Shown here piece by piece: positions 13,919-20,430 of a DNA stretch of 20,430 bases. Each line of letters starts with the position of its first letter. Positions within the stretch are counted from its first letter, which is position 1. The translations under genes were made by a program, and so were the position numbers. Source of the DNA: Cytophagaceae bacterium. GTDB taxonomy: Bacteria; Bacteroidota; Bacteroidia; Cytophagales; Cytophagaceae. The DNA lies in NCBI GenBank assembly GCA_021151805.1, contig JAGKWN010000071.1, positions 1-20,430 of the forward strand, given 5' to 3'. A model generated the notes under the pieces. It had not been told where the DNA came from, did not search any database, and saw nothing but the letters and a program-made list of their open reading frames with translations.

Positions 13919-14486
13919 AAATTCTGGCTCTGATCCGGCTCAATGTTTCCGGTGTCATCATCAAATAGGAAGCAATCAATTTCAGAGGAATTGCATTGAT
14001 TAAGTGACCGCTTCTTTGCTGAAACACTTCGTATCTAGCTTGTGGACTCAGTGTAATTAATTCAATCTGTCGTTGGATATGCCCAGCAAGTGTTAATTCA
14101 ATCATTGTCTGATACCATGCTGAAATTTCTTTATTGGAATGAATCAATTCACGAATGCGTTGTTTGGGAACGCACCAAACTTCAGAATCTAAAACGGACT
14201 CAATACTCAACAAAGATGGTTTGCCGGTAACGAAAGATTGAAAGCTCGTAATGAATGTGTCTGAATAACCGAAGCCAACATTTTTTTCTTCTCCCTGGCT
14301 ATCTATTACAAAAAGTCTTACACACCCCTTAGCTATAAAATACAAATTTGAATCCTGTTGATTAAAATGAACCAATGATTCTTTCGGTTTTAACAACCTG
14401 ACAGTTTCCCACGCATTTAGTAGCTCGTTTATAGACGATTTACTTAAGCGTTCAAATCCAGAAAGTTTCATTTCTAATGCTGTCAT
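13914..14486 (-). CDS. Crp/Fnr-family transcriptional regulator
   Basis: A 190-aa regulator of the short Bacteroidota type. A cyclic-nucleotide-binding-like beta-roll (about 25-115, with NLYFIAKGCVRLF and SEVWCVP) is followed by a dimerisation helix and a C-terminal helix-turn-helix (about 165-188, LKLIASYLMMTPETLSRIRA). The recognition helix has E180, S183 and R184, the spacing used by FNR to read TTGAT half-sites. There is no N-terminal cysteine cluster, so it is not an iron-sulfur FNR. The effector is unknown, and Bacteroidota members of this group usually lack the cAMP contacts. The protein ends right after the recognition helix with no wing, which is usual for the subgroup. Its stop codon overlaps the palindrome that probably controls the downstream peroxiredoxin-like gene, making it the best local candidate regulator. 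Confidence 0.9.
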   Translation of the reverse strand: MTALEMKLSGFERLSKSSINELLNAWETVRLLKPKESLVHFNQQDSNLYFIAKGCVRLFVIDSQGEEKNVGFGYSDTFITSFQSFVTGKPSLLSIESVLDSEVWCVPKQRIRELIHSNKEISAWYQTMIELTLAGHIQRQIELITLSPQARYEVFQQRSGHLINAIPLKLIASYLMMTPETLSRIRARIS

Positions 14487-14593
14487 ATGAATTTATCTTC
14501 TTACATGGCATACACTGCAAAATCAATCACTAAAGATTATCTTGGATTTTTCATGATAATAACGTTGTATGTGTTTTATGCATGTATTACCTA

Positions 14594-15322
14594 CTAGGGA
14601 TTAGTTTTCTTTACCTCAATATCAAGGCGGGCTTTTAATCTATTATATTCTGCATCACCAGATTTTCCGTTTTCATCAACATCAAAATGATTTATGAGCC
14701 CCCACTCAATATGACCTAAAATACTTCTCCTTTGATCTTTGTTTTCTATTTGGGTCAGTTGATCACAAACCAAGTCTGTATGACAAATAAAACAATCACC
14801 TATTGTAAAAGAAGGTATTTCATTCGCAGAACCTTTATCAGCCAACATTGTAAAAAAGAAAAGTTGAAGAACTTTAACATCTTTTGTTGAACAAAAATAT
14901 GCAGGTAAAACAGTAAGAACCGGATCATACTTTGTATCGTTATGAAACTCCAACTCTCTAACTGTTTTTCGGTAAGCAAGGCTATCTTTCGATTTCCAGG
15001 CAGTTTGAAAATTGTTTGCTAAAATCCTTTGTTTGTCAAGTGTTTTTGTGATAAGATCTTTTTGCTTCTTAGAATCAAGTTTCCCCACTTCCTTAATTCT
15101 ACTCTTGTGAACAAAGCCTTCTATTTGCCTGCCTTTCCAAGCTTTTACTTTTAACCAATCAGAAGTAGAGAATTGAAAATAGAAAAAATCATCTGTAAAA
15201 AGCGTGTCAACAACTTTGAAGTCTTTACCCTGGCCGCTACGAACGTATGTATAACCATCCGGATCGTTAATAATTGCAAGTCTATCCTCTGCCCAAAGTG
15301 TTAGTACACAGAAAAAAGTCAA
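14594..15322 (-). CDS. Exported SH3b-domain protein, start codon unclear
   Basis: A protein of about 242 aa. A bacterial SH3 domain (about 15-76, IINDPDGYTYVRSGQGKDFK) is followed by a helical region with several aromatic and cysteine residues, including CFICH at 177-181, which fits the CxxCH heme-attachment pattern. The C-terminus has an acidic stretch (DVDENGKSGD). The coordinates use a TTG at 15322, but this gives only half a signal sequence (MTFFCVLTLWAED). In-frame codons upstream encode I-I-K-R-Y-I-L-I-V-L, which would complete a good signal peptide, yet no ATG, GTG or TTG precedes it in frame. Translation may start at an ATT or ATA near 15346-15349. SH3b proteins of this type usually work in the periplasm or cell envelope. 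The specific role is not known. Confidence 0.65.
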   Translation of the reverse strand: MTFFCVLTLWAEDRLAIINDPDGYTYVRSGQGKDFKVVDTLFTDDFFYFQFSTSDWLKVKAWKGRQIEGFVHKSRIKEVGKLDSKKQKDLITKTLDKQRILANNFQTAWKSKDSLAYRKTVRELEFHNDTKYDPVLTVLPAYFCSTKDVKVLQLFFFTMLADKGSANEIPSFTIGDCFICHTDLVCDQLTQIENKDQRRSILGHIEWGLINHFDVDENGKSGDAEYNRLKARLDIEVKKTNP

Positions 15323-15493
15323 AACTATTAATATGTATCTTTTAATTATTACTATTTCAATTTTACATAAACGACACTGATGTGATTTACAGTAACATTT
15401 AAATATAAGTGTTTAAAAGAATCAATTATATAAATTGGGTATAATTTGATAAAATTCCGTCCCTAGCCCTTCACTAGTAACAGAATCTTTCCA

Positions 15494-15524
15494 TTGCAAT
15501 GCCAGTCAAATAATGATATTTTTA
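15494..15524 (+). promoter_or_regulatory. Candidate promoter for the DKNYY gene
   Basis: A TTG at 15494-15496 is followed after 20 nt by tattttta (15517-15524), seven of eight positions of the TAnnTTTG -7 box. The predicted start near 15531 leaves a leader of about 32 nt before the ATG at 15563. Confidence 0.35.
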
Positions 15525-15562
15525 CACCAAATTCTTAATCATACCATTTGACACTACAGTAT

Positions 15563-16615
15563 ATGGAAATTTTCTTAAGCATTCTTGCCACTTTACTTTG
15601 TATGCCATGGCCTGCTATGGTAATGATGTCGCCCATGATGATCGCTGCTCCGGGCTTTGCCACCAAAAAATCTTCCATACTGTTAGCAATGGTATTTTTT
15701 ATTTACCCTGCATTCGTTTTCATCTTGTTGTATATAATTGGTTTTTCATTTTATGGTCTTGATCCACTCTGGTGGGCTGCTGCCTTTTTGCTTGCCGGTT
15801 CACTGGTATCTTTTTTATACAAACTTCCGCTGCAACTATACAATCTATTCCGCGGCATTTCCAACTACGACTATTTCATGCACAAAGATTGTGTATACCT
15901 GAATGGCGAACAGATACGGGGTGCAGATGCTAAAACGTTCACACATTACAACAACCGCGGCTATTACAGCAAGGATCAAAATCATGTATACTATTCAACC
16001 AGGAAAATAAAAGATGCCGATGCTGCCACATTCGGCCCGCTTACAAACGATAGCACCAATAGTTACTGGCACGACAAGCAGCATGCATATTTTACATGGA
16101 AGCGTATCACAGGTGCTGATGGCGCCAGCTTTGAATACGCAGGCCACCAGTATGCATACGACAAAAATCATGTCTTTTACCATGATCAATTATTATCAAA
16201 CGCTGACCGAAAAACATTTACTCCTCTTGCTGATTTTATCGGCAAAGATGCGCAGCATGTATTTGTATCCTCTCATCAGGTAACTAATGTCATGAAGCCG
16301 GCGGAGTTTGAAGTTGTATGGATCAATGAAGAATTATTCGGCAGGGACAAACAGCAGATTTATGCGCTTCGGTATACAATGCCACATCCCCTACTTCCCT
16401 TTCCCGGTGCAGATCCGGAAACATTTGAAGTGGTAGGAAACTCCTATGCAAAGGATAAAAAACACGTATATTATTATAGTTACCACATTAAAGAAATACG
16501 TGTTTTAAAGGATGCCAATCCAGAAACATTTACTCTTTACTACGATCATATCAGAAACACAGATTCAAGCGATGGTGAACGGTATTACAAGGCCGGCTTA
16601 TTGCATATTGAATAA
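15563..16615 (+). CDS. Membrane-anchored DKNYY repeat protein
   Basis: A 350-aa protein from the ATG at 15563; an in-frame TTG at 15548 would add five residues and is less likely. Three predicted membrane helices (about 3-25, 38-62, 68-88) are followed by about seven repeats of the DKNYY type (YYSKDQNHVYYSTRKI, YAYDKNHVFYHDQLL, YAKDKKHVYYYSYHI and degenerate copies). Each carries a following A-D-x-x-T/S-F motif. DKNYY repeats have no known biochemical function. They occur in Bacteroidota and proteobacteria, often in envelope proteins, and the repeat domain here is probably held at the membrane. The gene stands alone, divergent from the SH3b gene and convergent with the DHH phosphoesterase gene. 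Confidence 0.82.
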   Translation: MEIFLSILATLLCMPWPAMVMMSPMMIAAPGFATKKSSILLAMVFFIYPAFVFILLYIIGFSFYGLDPLWWAAAFLLAGSLVSFLYKLPLQLYNLFRGISNYDYFMHKDCVYLNGEQIRGADAKTFTHYNNRGYYSKDQNHVYYSTRKIKDADAATFGPLTNDSTNSYWHDKQHAYFTWKRITGADGASFEYAGHQYAYDKNHVFYHDQLLSNADRKTFTPLADFIGKDAQHVFVSSHQVTNVMKPAEFEVVWINEELFGRDKQQIYALRYTMPHPLLPFPGADPETFEVVGNSYAKDKKHVYYYSYHIKEIRVLKDANPETFTLYYDHIRNTDSSDGERYYKAGLLHIE

Positions 16616-16629
16616 AAGGGTGCACAATG

Positions 16630-16674
16630 GCTTCGTACTGCTTAATAAAATAAGGTCGTAATGCAGTACGAAGC
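16630..16674. terminator. Inverted repeat between convergent genes
   Basis: Arms 16630-16641 (gcttcgtactgc) and 16663-16674 are exact 12-bp reverse complements around a 21-nt loop. It lies between the converging DKNYY and DHH genes, where a bidirectional terminator is expected. No clear T-run follows on either strand, so it may be a weak terminator or a 3'-end stabiliser. Confidence 0.5.
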
Positions 16675-16684
16675 TCAAAATTAT

Positions 16685-17689
16685 CTATCCCTCAGAAAAA
16701 TATAGTGGCACCAGATTTTTAATTTTTTCCAGGGTTTCTGTTACAGACAATTCACTCGCACCTCCGGCGGCATTTGCATGGCCGCCTCCATTAAAATGTT
16801 CTGTTGCCATAACGTTCACCGGATTTTCTTTCCCTTTAGAACGAAACGATATTTTCATCATGCCATCGCGTTCCGAAAATACAATTGCCGCCTTCATCCC
16901 TTTAATAGACAAGGCAAGATTAGCCAGATTATCGGTATCTCCTTTTTTATACTGATATTTTTCAAGTTCTTCTTTCGTTAAGGAAATAATCGCAACTTTA
17001 TAAGGATCCATAATTTCCATCTTTTCACTCATAGCATACCCTTGCAGACGCAAACGATTAACCGTATTGGTATCGTTCAATGCTTCATGAATGAGATGAT
17101 GCTGTACACCTGCGGACAGTAATTTCGCCAATAACTCATGTGTGCGCGGCTGCACAGAAGAGAACCGAAAACTTCCGGTATCTGTTAAGATTCCTACATA
17201 TAATGGGGTACCTATTTTCGCATCAAGTAAATCTCCATGTCCCGACTGCTCTATTAATTCTATAATCAATTGTGCGGTAGACGAAGCAGCGGTTTCTGAA
17301 ACGACAATTGTTGGAAATTCCTGTGGATTCAAATGATGATCGATCATTATTTTTTTGCACGTCGCAGCTTCCAATAAAGCCTGCATCTCCGGACCTACCC
17401 GATCGGTGGCATTGTAATCCAGACAAAAGATCAAATCAGCTTGCTGAAATACTGCAGTTACTTTCTCCGGTTCATCTGTCATAAGCATGATTGAAGACAG
17501 ATCAAGTATATCTAAAAAATCCGGTGCTTTATCCGGATGACATACAATAGCTTTTTTACCAAGTTTCTCTATGAAGTACAACAAACCCAACGAACTACCT
17601 ACAGAATCACCATCGGCAGACTTGTGTGAAGTAATTACAATATTTGTTGCTTGAAGTATTTCGGATTCAATTTGTTTGTAACGATTCAT
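16685..17689 (-). CDS. nrnA: DHH/DHHA1 phosphoesterase, NrnA-type nanoRNase/pAp phosphatase
   Basis: A 334-aa cytoplasmic enzyme. The DHH domain has the metal ligands H22, D26 and D28 (HKSADGDSVGSS), D91 (CLDYNATDRVG), D117-H118-H119 (IDHH) and D170 (LTDTGSFRFSS). The C-terminal DHHA1 domain has the substrate-binding GGGHANAAGG (301-310). This is the NrnA arrangement: degradation of 2-5-nt RNA from RNA turnover and dephosphorylation of pAp to AMP. All catalytic residues are present and the length is normal. Bacteroidota lacking Orn commonly carry such a protein. It would act downstream of RNases such as the RNase Y encoded at 9343. A paralogue acting on cyclic dinucleotide products cannot be ruled out, but there is no GGDEF, PAS or membrane segment as in GdpP. 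Confidence 0.9.
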   Translation of the reverse strand: MNRYKQIESEILQATNIVITSHKSADGDSVGSSLGLLYFIEKLGKKAIVCHPDKAPDFLDILDLSSIMLMTDEPEKVTAVFQQADLIFCLDYNATDRVGPEMQALLEAATCKKIMIDHHLNPQEFPTIVVSETAASSTAQLIIELIEQSGHGDLLDAKIGTPLYVGILTDTGSFRFSSVQPRTHELLAKLLSAGVQHHLIHEALNDTNTVNRLRLQGYAMSEKMEIMDPYKVAIISLTKEELEKYQYKKGDTDNLANLALSIKGMKAAIVFSERDGMMKISFRSKGKENPVNVMATEHFNGGGHANAAGGASELSVTETLEKIKNLVPLYFSEG

Positions 17690-17718
17690 TCTATTTTAAT
17701 TCAGAATTCTTTTTAAAC

Positions 17719-17734
17719 AACTGAAAAATCAGTT
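17719..17734 (-). terminator. Short hairpin downstream of the 419-aa gene
   Basis: aactga-aaaa-tcagtt is a 6-bp stem with a 4-nt loop, 54 nt past the stop codon at 17788 on the minus strand and 30 nt before the DHH gene start. It is too AT-rich to be a convincing terminator. Confidence 0.25.
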
Positions 17735-17787
17735 ATTCTATAAAGATCGGTCCTTTAATTCACAAAACAAGAATGTTTATTAAAAAC

Positions 17788-19047
17788 TTAGCAATCATGG
17801 TGTTCTTCACCAAAAGCAAGGTCTTTCTTTATCAATTGTTTTAACGCATTGGGATAGGTATCAAAACAATGACATTTCCCCGACAGGATGCTATAATGGT
17901 TTACGCCTTTTTCTAAAACCAATTCCAGACTACCACTGCCGCCTCCTTTAGCAGGCAATACATTTTGAATAATCAATGATTTTATTTCTTCCTGATCGTA
18001 CACCTGCGAAAAATTGCCACATGCAAATCCAATTTTACGATTCACATCGTCTCTCCACACAACGGTTTTATTCTGAAATTGATCTGTTATTTTTTGAGGC
18101 CTGCGCTTTACTTTTTCATTGCTTTTATAATCGCTTGGCATATAAATCTTTCCGGGAAAAATTAAAAAATCACTCACCACCAATTCTGATTCATATTCTG
18201 CATCTATCAGCAATGCAGGGTAATCTCTTAAATTTTTTATAGCAAATGAAGTATACCCGCAGTCAAAGTGCCAGTCACTGTTGTATGTATAGCAGATTGA
18301 TATGCTTATCCCATTTGCATTGAAATAAATATTCTTTTGATCGGCTCTTTCATATCCGGTCCGATTCGGATCTAAGCCTAAATCCCGAACCAATACATGC
18401 TTCAAGTCTGTATAACTTGTATCCGTAGCAGCTGCATTAAAGCATTGTTCAAAAAACTCCGACACAGGAGCGTCTTTACGCACCCGATCAAAGTAAGAAT
18501 AAAAATTCATCAATTGAATATTTCCGAAACGAACAGGATACTTAAACGTCAACAACTGCTGTCCGTACGGAGACTTTTCAAATACAACGGAAGTATTATT
18601 TTCAACTGTCTCGTATGTTGTCTTCCATGAAATAAATTCCCGTTCGGGCGATTGAATCTCGAATCCCTGATCATAATCATTAAAATCTCCATTGAGTATA
18701 GAATACGTAGGTTCGTAAATCCTTCTCCATATCTCTTTTTTCAGCACTTCTTTTTTATAAATACTTTCAAAGAAAACAGCATCATTAAATGAAAATTTAG
18801 CACTAAGTACTTCGTATACATTTTTAAACCCAGTATAATGCACCGGAATATAATGTTGATGATGATCAAATAAAAATAAGAAAACCTGGTTGCTGGAATT
18901 TACCGTAACGTATGCATATTGCAGGTTATCGATACAAACCTCACTGCTATAGATTCCATAATTTCCTTCACAACTTATTTTATTTCCAATTATCCTAAGA
19001 GAACCGTCACCGCTTTCTTCCGGAAAAATAGTAGCTCCTGCTTTCAT
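17788..19047 (-). CDS. Unrecognised 419-aa protein
   Basis: I do not recognise the family. The protein has no signal peptide and no membrane helix. It looks beta-rich and aromatic through its first half (KISCEGNYGIYSSEVCIDNL; QVFLFLFDHHQHYIPVHYTG). The centre (about 205-245, FFEQCFNAAATDTSYTDL) may be helical. The second half resumes strands with many aromatics. A glycine-rich turn (KGGGSGSLELVLEKG) lies near 378-392, and the C-terminus has cysteine and histidine clusters (SGKCHCFD at 398-405, EEHHDC at the end) that could bind metal or form disulfides. It lies 71 nt downstream of the 365-aa gene on the same strand, so the two may be co-transcribed. Start: the ATG at 19047 is the first in frame and gives an unbroken protein. 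Function unknown. Confidence 0.7.
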   Translation of the reverse strand: MKAGATIFPEESGDGSLRIIGNKISCEGNYGIYSSEVCIDNLQYAYVTVNSSNQVFLFLFDHHQHYIPVHYTGFKNVYEVLSAKFSFNDAVFFESIYKKEVLKKEIWRRIYEPTYSILNGDFNDYDQGFEIQSPEREFISWKTTYETVENNTSVVFEKSPYGQQLLTFKYPVRFGNIQLMNFYSYFDRVRKDAPVSEFFEQCFNAAATDTSYTDLKHVLVRDLGLDPNRTGYERADQKNIYFNANGISISICYTYNSDWHFDCGYTSFAIKNLRDYPALLIDAEYESELVVSDFLIFPGKIYMPSDYKSNEKVKRRPQKITDQFQNKTVVWRDDVNRKIGFACGNFSQVYDQEEIKSLIIQNVLPAKGGGSGSLELVLEKGVNHYSILSGKCHCFDTYPNALKQLIKKDLAFGEEHHDC

Positions 19048-19118
19048 ATTATTTCAAAATAAACAATTTGAATCCGATTTCATTTATATTATAACATAGC
19101 TTCAATCTCAGTACTATT

Positions 19119-20216
19119 TTATTCATCCACACCAACTTTAATTGTACCGGACGGAACACCGCAATCAATAATCTTTGTAATAACAGGCTCTTGAGACTTG
19201 GACAGATCAAGAATGATTAAAGGATACTTTCCACCATAGGTCCACGCATAACACAACACATAATTACCAAACGCTGTAAGTCTTGTTAAGTTAAGGGTTT
19301 CATCTATTTCATCCAGACAGAAGCCATAAAGAACAGTATCCAATTTCGCATCTGCAACAATGATCCTATATCGATCCATGGCCAACACACATTGACTTGT
19401 AGCAGCGTGGACTCGATTTAATACAGACTGTTCCTTATAATTTAATGTAAAAATTATTTTAGGATCAACCACTACGACTGGCTTGCCAGCCAAAAAATCA
19501 ATTACATAAGGTTCACCAGATGTAAGAATACCAAGTACATATTGACCTACTTTCACCATCTTCTTTGGGGCAGCATTTATAGAAATAAATGAGGTTTCAT
19601 ATATAAATTCAGGTTCAGGTTCAACAATTCCTTTTTCTTCAATTTTATTCCCTAATTTAAACCAACGAATACGCTCTTCCTCCTGCGTTAAAAACAAGTC
19701 ATCATCGATAATCGTGATATTGGAATACCAGGGCCTTCTGGTAGAAGGTTCTATATGAACAGCAACTGTTTCAATCTCATCCAGGCCTAATGACAATACA
19801 TAAAATCCGTAAGAAACAATATTGCAGGCATATAGTTTATCATTATTAATTGCGAAACCACCTGCTTTATCAAATGTTTTGCTGATTACCAATGCTTCTT
19901 CCAGGATATCAATTTTCCAAAGCTTTGATCCCGTCTTCCTATTCGCTAATACATTATTGTTATAAACCTCTTCAGACTCTTCATTCTCTTCTGTGATCTC
20001 AATTGCAAAAGGTTTAGTTGAAACGTACATACTGTTCTTATGTATTTCAATCTGAACTGCAACAGCATTCAATTCTACAGAAAGGATTTTATTTGAATTC
20101 AAATAAACCGCAGACACAACTCCATTCTCCTGGGCTACAACAACCTTTTCACTGTCCAACACTTCAGCAAGGGGCTGACTTTCATTCACCAATTTCATTA
20201 CTTCCATCTCCTTCAT
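19119..20216 (-). CDS. Unrecognised 365-aa protein, possible beta-propeller
   Basis: I do not recognise the family. There is no signal peptide or membrane helix. The sequence is a series of short beta-strands alternating with acidic loops (VVVAQENGVVSAVYLNSNKI; GGFAINNDKLYACNIVSYGF; YVLGILTSGEPYVIDFLAGK; RYRIIVADAKLDTVLYGFCL). This repeat-like pattern suggests a beta-propeller, though without WD or PQQ signature residues. The protein is acidic and probably cytoplasmic. The annotated start is the ATG at 20216. An in-frame ATG at 20198 is preceded by AAGGAG 9 nt upstream, a good Shine-Dalgarno match rare in this phylum, and would give 359 aa. The 419-aa gene follows 71 nt downstream. Function unknown. 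Confidence 0.7.
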   Translation of the reverse strand: MKEMEVMKLVNESQPLAEVLDSEKVVVAQENGVVSAVYLNSNKILSVELNAVAVQIEIHKNSMYVSTKPFAIEITEENEESEEVYNNNVLANRKTGSKLWKIDILEEALVISKTFDKAGGFAINNDKLYACNIVSYGFYVLSLGLDEIETVAVHIEPSTRRPWYSNITIIDDDLFLTQEEERIRWFKLGNKIEEKGIVEPEPEFIYETSFISINAAPKKMVKVGQYVLGILTSGEPYVIDFLAGKPVVVVDPKIIFTLNYKEQSVLNRVHAATSQCVLAMDRYRIIVADAKLDTVLYGFCLDEIDETLNLTRLTAFGNYVLCYAWTYGGKYPLIILDLSKSQEPVITKIIDCGVPSGTIKVGVDE

Positions 20217-20430
20217 CTATTTATTTAGATTCTAAAAACCATTTAAAACAATTTGTAAATGTTACTAAAAGAAATCACACCTGCCAGTACTTTCCCACAT
20301 ATATTCTTCACTCTCAGACTAAATCATTTTCTCTTACCGTTCACATGTCAAAACCTACCGTTAAATAAATAGGTACTTTTCAAAACTAAGTTTTCATTAA
20401 TTTGATCACAATTAGAATAGACTATAAATG
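20217..20430. other. Non-coding right end
   Basis: 214 nt without a supported gene. It should contain the promoter of the leftward 365-aa gene. taccgtt occurs twice about 20 nt apart (near 20336 and 20357), and a 5-bp inverted pair accta/taggt surrounds the second copy. A near-palindrome centred on tgatca lies at about 20400-20414. None is strong enough to name. Confidence 0.4.

Noticed and set aside
20018..20368. 116-codon plus-strand open frame at the right end
   Set aside because: Overlaps the 365-aa minus-strand gene for most of its length; low-complexity Ser/Gln/His-rich translation, no recognisable domain.
20402..20415. TTGAT-CACA-ATTAG as another FNR-type site
   Set aside because: Two mismatches in one half-site, far from the gene start, in AT-rich DNA where such matches are expected.

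Overview
The window looks like chromosome of a Bacteroidota bacterium, most likely a Cytophagales-type organism (a Cytophaga-like genome would fit). The evidence is a secreted protein with a type IX secretion sorting domain, Bacteroidota-type Crp regulators, candidate TAnnTTTG promoter boxes, little use of Shine-Dalgarno sequences, AT-rich intergenic DNA, and the gene order pheT - small coiled-coil gene - zapA - rny. I saw no IS element, phage gene, CRISPR array, tRNA or rRNA.

Region 1 (1-5839, all minus strand) reads in transcription order: a PAS histidine kinase with a FixL-like PAS domain, a receiver-Crp/Fnr fusion regulator 13 nt behind it, a CcoI/FixI-type copper P-type ATPase, and a tandem universal stress protein followed by a strong hairpin. 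Together they look like a low-oxygen/redox response and cbb3-oxidase maturation locus, although no cbb3 oxidase subunit gene is visible. A near-consensus FNR-type site lies upstream of the kinase. The gap between regulator and ATPase holds a long inverted repeat built of 7-bp units.

Region 2 (6141-10980, plus strand) is housekeeping: pheT (Phe-tRNA synthetase beta), a 99-aa coiled-coil protein, zapA (cell division) and rny (RNase Y), closed by a perfect palindromic terminator.

Region 3 (11282-13250, plus) is one secreted, cysteine-paired repeat protein with a type IX sorting domain and its own strong terminator. The terminators of regions 2 and 3 are each followed by related ~40-bp sequences, so terminator plus tail looks like a dispersed repeat module.

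Region 4 (13313-14486, minus) is a small Crp/Fnr-family regulator followed by an atypical peroxiredoxin-like gene. A perfect TTGAT-N4-ATCAA palindrome lies between them, placed as expected for an activator site.

Region 5 (14594-20430) is accessory: a secreted SH3b protein with no canonical start codon (minus), a divergent three-TM DKNYY-repeat protein (plus), a DHH/DHHA1 phosphoesterase of the NrnA type (minus), and two unrecognised proteins of 419 and 365 aa (minus). The last 214 nt hold no gene I can support.
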